The notes beneath the pieces were generated by a model, which was not told the origin of the DNA, searched no databases, and saw nothing but the letters and a program-made list of their open reading frames with translations. From Gigaspora margarita (lineage: Eukaryota; Glomeromycota; Glomeromycetes; Diversisporales; Gigasporaceae): 64,000 nt of DNA. The translations under genes were made by a program, and so were the position numbers. Where the stretch lies: NCBI GenBank assembly GCA_009809945.1, contig WTPW01000017.1, positions 156,078 through 220,077 on the forward strand, written 5' to 3'. Shown one piece after another: positions 56,826 to 64,000 of the stretch (position 1 is its first letter; each line of letters begins with the position of its first letter).

Positions 56826-57012
56826 CACTGTCAGCCCTCCCCAAACTGATCCTGTCAAAATCAATAACTTGTCAAAGCTAATAAAAACTTAATCTACCAA
56901 GTTAGTACCTGGTATATAAATCTAATAGTTTATAATGTTTTCAAATCTGATAACCTTCTGAAACTGATACAAAACCTGTTCACCAGCATACCAGTTTAGG
57001 GAAGGCTGACAG
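56826..57012. mobile_element. 187 bp TA-flanked MITE with CTGTCAGCCYTCCC ends
   Basis: Inverted ends CTGTCAGCCCTCCCCAAACT and CTGTCAGCCTTCCCTAAACT (reverse complement). Flanked by TA (56824-56825 and 57013-57014); the left end has two extra bases (CA). The uninterrupted paralogue at ~28652 reads straight through this point, confirming the insertion. Tc1/mariner-like. Confidence 0.85.
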
Positions 57013-57325
57013 TAGTAAATAAAAAAATGCTTCTGATAAATTTTTTAATATCTTGGCCAATTTGTATAAATTTTATATAATATATAGTTTTAAATAATAA
57101 TGAATTTGCACAATATCTATTGCTTTAAAAAAATAAACTTTACATATAATTAAATTTTTGTAGGATGTTATATGATTTTTGTAGCTTGCACAAAAAATTG
57201 CCTAATTCTGATTGGCCAAAACATGTGATGTTTACATGTAAATCATATGATATCGTATAAAATTAGTTATACAAAGTTGATCTACAATCGATTTTATATG
57301 AAATTGGAAATTTGTACACCCTACC

Positions 57326-57977
57326 TAGGGTGTCCAGAATTCTGTTACTAATAATAGTAAATTATGCTTGCTAATGATATAAAATTATGCTTTTTATGCT
57401 AATGAATTTTTAAAAATTTTTTTTTAAATTAAATTATAATTTTAGTTTTTATAATATAAAATTTTAAAATAACTATTTATGATTATATTTATTCTAATTT
57501 TTTTTAAAATATAACATATTAAGCTTCTTTAAAGTAACTAGGAAACATTATTTTAAATTCAAATATTTTTGTATTTAGTAGATACAATTGAAGTATATCA
57601 TGTACATACATATGTACATATGCATGTATTATAATATACATAGAAAATTTGAAAATGCATTAGTTGGTACATAAAATATTGAAAAATAATCTTAAATTAT
57701 GTAAGTCACTACTGAATTTAGCATANTATCTTTATTTTATACATATTATATAAAATTAATAAGGTTTTTAGATTCTTTGTACTATACGTATATAATAGCT
57801 AAAACTGCAATTTTTGTTAAAAATTTAGTGCTACTCTATCTATTATCAAAAATACCAAATTATGCTAAATTTCATGCTATAAAATGTAAATTATGCTGAA
57901 TTCTGCTGCTAGCATAATAATGCTAGCAAACTTGAATTATGCTAAATTATGCTAATAGCATAATCCTGGACACCCTA
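57326..57977. mobile_element. hAT-type element with AATTATGCTAAT motifs, perfect 8 bp duplication
   Basis: A 652 bp element with ends TAGGGTGTCCAGAATTCTG and TAGGGTGTCCAGGATTATG (reverse complement), flanked by ACCCTACC at 57318-57325 and 57978-57985. The 28589-28957 copy supplies the empty site. Iterated AATTATGCTAATAGCATAAT motifs fill both ends. One ambiguous base at 57726. No ORF. Confidence 0.93.
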
Positions 57978-57995
57978 ACCCTACCTACCCTTAAG

Positions 57996-59985
57996 TCTAA
58001 GCTATAATTTGGTTGAAAAGGATTTTTATTTTATTTTAATTTTAAGAAGATATCAATTTAAGTTTACTAAAAAATTGAAAATTTGGCATTTAATATACAG
58101 TATAAAAAAAGAAGCCCATATGTTATTACAATTGATCATATTATATTAGCCAATCAGATTTGAGTGTTTATTTTAAAATTTGGTGTAAGGGTATTGTTTA
58201 TGATGTCCTGCACTGTATAGTATATAAAAATTATAATAATTCTAATACAAATTAACTCAACAATATACAGTATATTAGAGCTATCAAAATAATAATGTCT
58301 ATAACAAAATTTTTTATAGTAACAGCAATACACAATAATTCTAACGCAAACTAACTCAATATAAGTTATAATGCTAATGCATTTGCTAATTATTAAATAA
58401 ACTTATATAGCTATATCAATAATAATTCTAAATCAATATAAGCCATAGTGCTAATGCATTTGCTAATTATTAAATAAACTTATGTAGCTATATTAATAAT
58501 AATTCTAATGCATACTAACTAATATTGTGGTTATCAAAATAACAAGTAAGTTCTACAAGAATTTTTGTAAATTTATAATAGAAATTATAATAATTTTGAA
58601 ACAAGCTAACTCACTCATAACACTATTTGTACTGTAATAGCAAGTAAGTTCTGTAATAAAGTTTTATTTTACAATAATTTGTAGATTTGTAGTAAAAATC
58701 ATTTGAACTTAACCATGAAATAACTACTAATATAGCAAAATAAGTTTCATAGCAGAATGCTTTATTATAGCTCATAAGAAAAACTATGATAATTTTATCA
58801 TAAACCAACTCAGCCTAAATTACTATGTGTCACATTTGGATAACTTATTATTCATTTTAAATGAATTTAGTCTGTAATTATAAAATCATTTATTAGTTAA
58901 AACAATTCCAGTATAGTGTTTATAATCACCTGTAATTTATAATTTTTTGATATACTGTATAAAAGGTTGGCTATAGATAGTTTGATATTATTTTTTTATT
59001 TTTATTTTTTTATTCATGTTGAATTGTTCTTATAACAACTATTTATATATCTATAATAAATTAAAACCTAGATGTTTAAAATAATTCTTTTCAATCAATT
59101 TAAGTTTGTAAGTATAGCTAATGAATGAATTTTGAAAGACTATTTATTCCTAATTTTTCTTTTTTCATATTAATTTAGCTTTTGATATATTTAGGGCAAG
59201 CTATCATCTTATTTGATTTCTATTTATGCCAATTGAGCTGTAAGTTTTTGATATTGATTAATTGCAGTAACTTATTGATTCTGACTCATAACTTATAAAT
59301 TCAATGACATCAAACATTTTACAGCTACCTCAAAATTTATAAAAGTGGACATATAAAGAGGCAGACAGGTTGTTGTTTCTTTTATGTTTTATATTTGATA
59401 TCATTTAATAAACCATTTAAGCATTTATAGCCAAGGATCTTTATTTTGATCTATTGAAGTATTTGAACACTGCTATAATTATTAGCAAGCCTTTAAGAGT
59501 GATACTTAAACAATTTCTCTAGAATTACATTATAATATTTGTATACTATTTTGATAACTAGAAAATTGCAGCTGGACTTATATTTTCAAATCGAGACCCA
59601 AAAGCTAATTTCAGCGTCTGTTGAGACATTTATTCACAAAGTTATTTAAATTTTTCGATTTATTTATGAATCTTATGTAATATGAATTTACAGTTTCCAA
59701 TTGTTCTCTTAACGTCTATAATGTTTTAACTTTCTCTACGAGTACAAATGAATTTTTGCGACTCTAAATAACTTTAATTAACACGTAGTAACATTTATAA
59801 AAGATGATTCTCATTCATAACTAATTTTGGCATAGGATAGACTTATTGGTTTAGAACTGAATGAACGTTACAATATTAATAAATATCGTGCTTAACCCAG
59901 TCAAATTGTAACTTGGTTAAAAGCAAGCTTCATTAAGCGAAAGGATATAGTATAAATGTATAAAGTAGTACATATAAATAACACG
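57996..59985. repeat. inverted array units to ~58.85 kb, then unrecognised AT-rich sequence
   Basis: 58200-58800 holds units with AACTCAATATAAGYYATARTGCTAATGC and TTGCTAATTATTAAATAAACT, including a direct duplication at 58370-58500. After 58.85 kb nothing is recognised. Confidence 0.45.
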
Positions 59986-60689
59986 GGTCAAAATCAAAAA
60001 TATCACCCATATATCATATAATAATCACCTTAGGCGATTGCAGGCTAACATGTTATTGGATATAAGCTGATTGATAGGGTATAAAAAAAGGCGATATACT
60101 GAAGATTTTAGAGAGTTATGTTACATATCGGCTTGGTGCATAAAAGCAATATCCAAATATCGGTAAAAAGATTTATACAAGATAATAGACAGATATTTTT
60201 AAGATATATTAAAGATAAATTAATAACTAGATATATTATAAGCCGATATTATGTCGGCTATTTAATAAAAAATTTTCATCCATTTGCACAATACAATACC
60301 GATATATTAAATGTTTTCCTGAAAATTAATTTATTATTAATATATCGCATTAATATTTGTAGGATGATATAAATCGTTATTAAAAGCAATTTTGGCTGAT
60401 AGCTTAAAGATAATTAGCAATTATGAGAAGATATAATATTGGCTATTTAATTAAAATTTTATCATCTTTTATATGATATAATACCGAAATAGTAAACTAT
60501 GAGTTTGCATACTTGATTTTCTAAGATGATTTTAGGACGATATATTAATTTTATTAAAGAGATATTTGATCGATATAATACATATATAAATGATATATTT
60601 TAATATGATTTTTAATATATTGACTAATTTTATAATAATCTGGTACTTGTAATTAAGAAGATATATTACTGATAATATAAGTTGCCTTT
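59986..60689. other. gene-free region with GCCGATATT motifs
   Basis: ATCGGCTTGG, GCCGATATTATGTCGGC and related motifs recur through this stretch and again in the intron and flank of the next gene. An 84-codon open frame at 60118-60372 has no recognisable feature. Confidence 0.45.
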
Positions 60690-61085
60690 ATATATAAGTA
60701 ATGTATCGGCCTACCAATAACATAAAAATTTTCGACGATATATATCTGATAAAAATAAGTTGGTGGTTTTATGAGTATTGTATCGGCCTACTAATAATAT
60801 AATTTTTTTAGATGATATATTACTGTTTTAAAAAGATAATATAAGTTGGTTTATATATGAGTATTGTATCGTCATACTAATAATATAAATTTTTTCGATG
60901 ATATATTACTGTTTTAAAAAGATAATATAAGTTGGTTTTTATATGAGTATTGTATCGGCCTACCGATAATATAATTTTTTTAGAAGATATATTACTGTTT
61001 TAAAAAGATAATATATNTGGGTTTATATATGAGTATTGTATCNGCCTACNGATAATATAATTTTTTTAGAAGATATATTAATGCT
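60690..61085. repeat. ~86 bp tandem repeat, about five units
   Basis: Each unit carries GAGTATTGTATCGGCCTACC, then ATAATATAATTTTTTTAGA, then GATATATTACTGTTTTAAAA. Ambiguous bases at 61017, 61043 and 61050 suggest the assembler could not resolve the last units. Confidence 0.8.
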
Positions 61086-61297
61086 TAAACCTATCATTAG
61101 CCGATATTTATGTTATATTTTCCGATTGTATATTTATTGAACTTATCATTTATTAAATTTATTAAAATACAATAAAAATAAAATAAAATAATAATAATAT
61201 TTAAATTATTTTTTTTTCACCTCTTTGGTGCTTTATCATTACCCTTTTCCACCACCTTACCCTTTTCCACCCTTTCCCTCTTTCTTTTTCTACTTTC

Positions 61298-61431
61298 TCA
61301 CTTCCTTTCTATTCTTGCCCTCATATCTTCATCCACACCCCCTTCTTCAACTTCTTCAACTTCAATTCCACCATCACCACCTTCATCACCCTCACCCTCC
61401 TCAACACCAGTCTCTTCTGGAGTTGTAATTT
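61298..61431 (-). other. out-of-frame acidic tail downstream of the 61-63 kb gene
   Basis: Immediately beyond the stop at 61432, another minus frame reads LEITTPEETGVEEGEGDEGG, DGGIEVEEVEEGGVDED and MRARIERK to a TGA at 61300-61298. Traced upstream in that frame it gives TTAATGATTEASTSKGSRD, which continues the STSKAAT repeats of the gene. A single-base indel in the CAA/GCA repeats near 61505 would join them. Confidence 0.6.
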
Positions 61432-63304
61432 CTAGGGGTTGGTCTCTACTACCTTTTGAAGTAGAAGCTTCGGTTGTTGCTCCTGTTGCTGCTGTTGTTG
61501 TCCTATTGCTTTTGTTGCTGCTTTTGATGTTGATGCTGTTGCTGCTTTTGATGTTGATGCTTTTGATGTTGATACCGTTGCTGCTTTTGATGTTGATGCT
61601 GTTGCGGTTGTTGATGTTGTTGTTGCTTCTGCTGTTTGTTTTTTTAATGCTGTTCTTAGTGCAACCGACGATGATGTTGATGCTGTGGGACTTGGAAGTG
61701 GCAATTCACTGCTTCGTAGTGTTTCCGTTGGTTTTGTACGACCACCTCTTTTTCTGCTTTTTTTCGTTCTCAAACCATCTTCACTCTCATCCTCATTGGT
61801 ATTAGCCCGACTTCTTTTTCTTCTCGAATCACCAGAATGTCCCTCACTCTCAGCCTCCCAGGTGTGACTTCTTTTTCTTTTTTTAGTTTTTTTTGTTTTT
61901 TTCTTTCTTTTTCGTGGGTCCTCATCTCCGCTAGAAAAATCAGCATCAAATTCGGGATCCGGTATATCATATCTTCTATGGGCCTCATCGGATAATGCCC
62001 AACTTGGGCAATCCAGTGGTGGTACACATTCGGTATCAACACGATCGCTATAGTGCTGTTCGAATATTCTTTTGTTTTACGGCTGAAGCCGTTTGACGTA
62101 TGGATCTATTTGTTTATGGAACAACCGCTTTAACTAGATAATATATATTAGACATATTAAGAAAATCATTATTGAAATACATTAACTCAAATTATGGGAT
62201 TAAATTAGCCGATATTACAATATATACATCTTTGAGAATAATATACTTACATGGGGCCCACGCCACCATTTATCGATACAAATCAACTTCTTTCCTCCCT
62301 CTTCCTCCTCATCCGTAACCCATTCCTCAACCGAATGGTACACATTACCACCTTTGTTCATCATCAACAACTCCAAATCGTTCCGTGAATAACGCCTTAT
62401 TCTTTCATTCCCCGATTTGATCAAAAATGTCAAACCTCTATGCTTCCTTTTCTTCTTCTAATTATTTTATAAAAAAAACAATAATAAAAATAATAGTTTA
62501 AATAAAATTTACACAAAAACAAACTTTATATCATTCTTACCTCATTCACCTTAGTATTTCTCGCAATGCAGGCACGATTGTGGGCCTTTTTCGCACTATC
62601 AGAGTTTATCGCCTCAGTGCGTCTCTGTGTCTTGTGGTATTGTTTTAAGAATTTTTCAATCGCGCCCGAGTGTTGCCGGTATCCAGGCAATTTCTTGGTA
62701 ATCGCCGGTATTAAATGTTTTCTAATATCATTTTTTTGCATTTCCCATTTCTTTGCCAGATCCGGTTTTTGGGATGTTAAAGTGCCTCTCTCAATTAACA
62801 CCTTTATTTCATCCTATAAAACAAAAAAAAAAAAGATAAAAAAAAAACAAAAAAAAAGAGAATGATTATAATATATTTACCNGAAGATGGGACGATTGTT
62901 CCNNAGTTAATGGACTNNGTGGCCTGCNACNGGANGAACTACTAGAACTTCTCTCGCTGCTACTACTNGTCGAACTTCTGCTACTTGTACTTGACCTTCT
63001 CCCTCTTCCACTTTNATCGTCACTACTAGTAGTGCTTGCACTACTAGTAATACTTGGGCTTGGGCTCGGTGTTTTCTCCCTTTTCTTTTTTCCCTTGGCT
63101 TGGATGGTGGCGATTGCAGCTGCAATCGCTACGGATATCATCTCCGCATCCACTAAAAATATATAAAGTTTATAATTAATTAATGATGATAAATTACTAC
63201 ATCGGCCTATCGTAAATCTTACATTTTTGTTTCTTATATTTTTTTGACCTCTTTTTTGCCATCTTGCTGCTTTCAGCTTTGGGAAGTTTCTTTGCTTTAC
63301 CCAT
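61432..63304 (-). pseudogene. five-exon gene for a basic, Ser-rich nuclear-type protein; one internal stop
   Basis: Exons 63304-63223, 63152-62881, 62813-62541, 62457-62251 and 62133-61432 join in phase through GTAAGA, GTAAAT, GTAAGA and GTAAGT donors and TAG acceptors, giving about 511 codons. Exon 1 is Lys-rich (MGKAKKLPKAESSKMAKKRS). Exon 2 has a Ser/Arg-rich tract with many ambiguous bases. Exon 3 has PAITKKLPGYRQHSGAIEKF and KQYHKTQRRTEAINSDSAKK, the most conserved-looking part. Exon 4 is RRYSRNDLELLMMNKGGN with VEEWVTDEEEEGGKK. Exon 5 has CVPPLDCPSWALSDEAHRRY, then basic clusters (RKRKKKTKKTKKRKR), STSKAAT repeats and a poly-Gln run. A TAA at 62079-62077 interrupts exon 5 (KRLQP stop NKRIF) and the C-terminus appears frameshifted. 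Family not recognised; nuclear location is inferred from the basic clusters. Confidence 0.7.
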
Positions 63305-63560
63305 TTTATTGAGAGATGGAGAAACAAAAGAGAAAGAAATGAAAGAGAAAGAAAACAAGAGAGAAGAAAATAAGAGAGAATTGATGTATGTGTGTATATA
63401 TATGTGTGTGTATGTGTAAAATGTTAATTTAATTTGGAATTGAAAATGATGAAGAAAAATTCTTGGGAATGATACCATCCTTTTTATAATTTCGATGGGC
63501 TATATGGTAATTATCTTCTGCATTGTCTTATTTTTCCTAATATTGAGTTAAAGTTTTCTA
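63305..63560 (-). promoter_or_regulatory. upstream region of the 61-63 kb gene
   Basis: On the minus strand the 70 bp before the ATG is a pyrimidine-rich tract (TCTCTTTCTTT type). It is preceded by a CACACATACACATATATA-like repeat at 63385-63420. Pyrimidine tracts just upstream of starts are common in fungal promoters. No TATA box is clear. Confidence 0.4.
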
Positions 63561-63960
63561 ATAATACCTTTCGTTTGAGCGAATATTAATATCGTTATAA
63601 TAACATTAATTAAATAAATGATTACATTAAAATAATACACCTTTTATATACCTTTCGTATAAATGATATACGATCAACTTGATTGTCACATGTATTATCT
63701 TCGGCTCGGAAACAAATTGATTATAAATATTACTAGCGAAGTAATATCAATGATTAAATAAATGATTGCATTAAAATAATTTACCTTTCGTTTAAACGAT
63801 ATGTTATCGACTTAATACTCAAATGAAAATTGGACAATATAAAAATTATATTTAATAACATTATAATATCAATAAATACACAATTTGTATTAATATTATT
63901 AATTAATTAATTGATTACATTAAAACAATTTACCTTTATTCGCTTGAACGATATGCATGT
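63560..63960. repeat. ~85-150 bp spaced repeat, CATTAAAATAATTTACCTTTCG
   Basis: ATTAAATAAATGATTRCATTAAAATAATTTACCTTTCGTTT-like sequence occurs three times (about 63605, 63750 and 63900), with the AACGATAT tail in at least two. Probably the start of a tandem array running off the window. No gene. Confidence 0.55.
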
Positions 63961-64000
63961 GATCGGGGTATTGTTTCCTTGACCTTAGATAAATAAATAA

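Larger units (their letters stand above)
56762..57995. mobile_element. TTAAGGGTAGGG-ended element, copy carrying two insertions
   Basis: Outer parts are collinear with the uninterrupted copy at 28589-28957, down to GATCTACAATCGATTTTATA and AATTTGTACACCCTACC. Two extra blocks, 56826-57012 and 57326-57977, are absent from the other copy and are transposons in their own right. Non-coding. Confidence 0.8.

Noticed and set aside
61506..61867. Leucine/methionine-rich plus-strand frames
   Set aside because: They are the antisense of the STSKAAT and poly-Gln coding repeats of the minus-strand gene.
62071..62084. A tiny intron (GTAAAAC...CAG) to skip the TAA in exon 5
   Set aside because: It would be 27 bp and would shift the reading frame away from the well-supported continuation.

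Overview
The window looks like a nuclear contig of an arbuscular mycorrhizal fungus (Glomeromycotina, Rhizophagus-like). The DNA is extremely AT-rich and genes are sparse. Coding exons are short, with 50-100 bp introns that mostly have GTAAGT/GTATGT donors and TAG acceptors. There is a tandem Sel1-repeat protein, a P450 of the fungal type, and a very dense layer of mostly non-autonomous transposons. The genus is inferred from overall character, not from a database match.

Layout. 0-2 kb: AT-rich repeats, a small TA-flanked inverted-repeat element and a polypurine tract. 2-7 kb: a full-length but decayed LINE (endonuclease, reverse transcriptase, RNase H, zinc knuckle), itself hit by a hAT-type element. 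8.2-10.1 kb: an LTR-retrotransposon fragment (LTR plus broken gag). 10.3-11.7 kb: an intact Sel1-repeat gene; a wrecked relative lies at 26.3-27.2 kb. 12.7-24 kb: nested non-autonomous DNA transposons, including two 325-327 bp elements with telomere-like motifs, an 857 bp Mutator-type element and a 3.07 kb foldback built from alternating palindromes. 24-40 kb: mostly unrecognised AT-rich DNA with dispersed repeats, a GC-rich TGACC-repeat island and a minisatellite. 40.5-51.0 kb (minus strand): a ten-exon cytochrome P450 gene whose fifth intron is 8.4 kb long. That intron holds a C2H2 zinc-finger ORF, pieces of PRP38, a J-domain/TMEM185-type protein and an FHA protein, a large unclassified transposase-like pseudogene and a MITE. 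51-60 kb: AT-rich degenerate repeats, three more hAT-type elements and one small TA-flanked MITE. 60-64 kb: tandem repeats flanking a five-exon gene (61.4-63.3 kb, minus strand) for a basic, Ser-rich nuclear-type protein that carries one internal stop and a probable C-terminal frameshift.

Few genes here look functional: the Sel1 gene is intact, the C2H2 ORF is open, and the P450 and the 61-63 kb gene are each only one or two lesions from open. There is no operon-like cooperation. What organises the window is transposition. Eight elements share TAG-type termini and 8 bp target duplications (hAT-like), and each carries its own short iterated subterminal motif. Several others have TA, TTA, 9 bp or 11 bp duplications, and insertions are stacked up to three or four deep.
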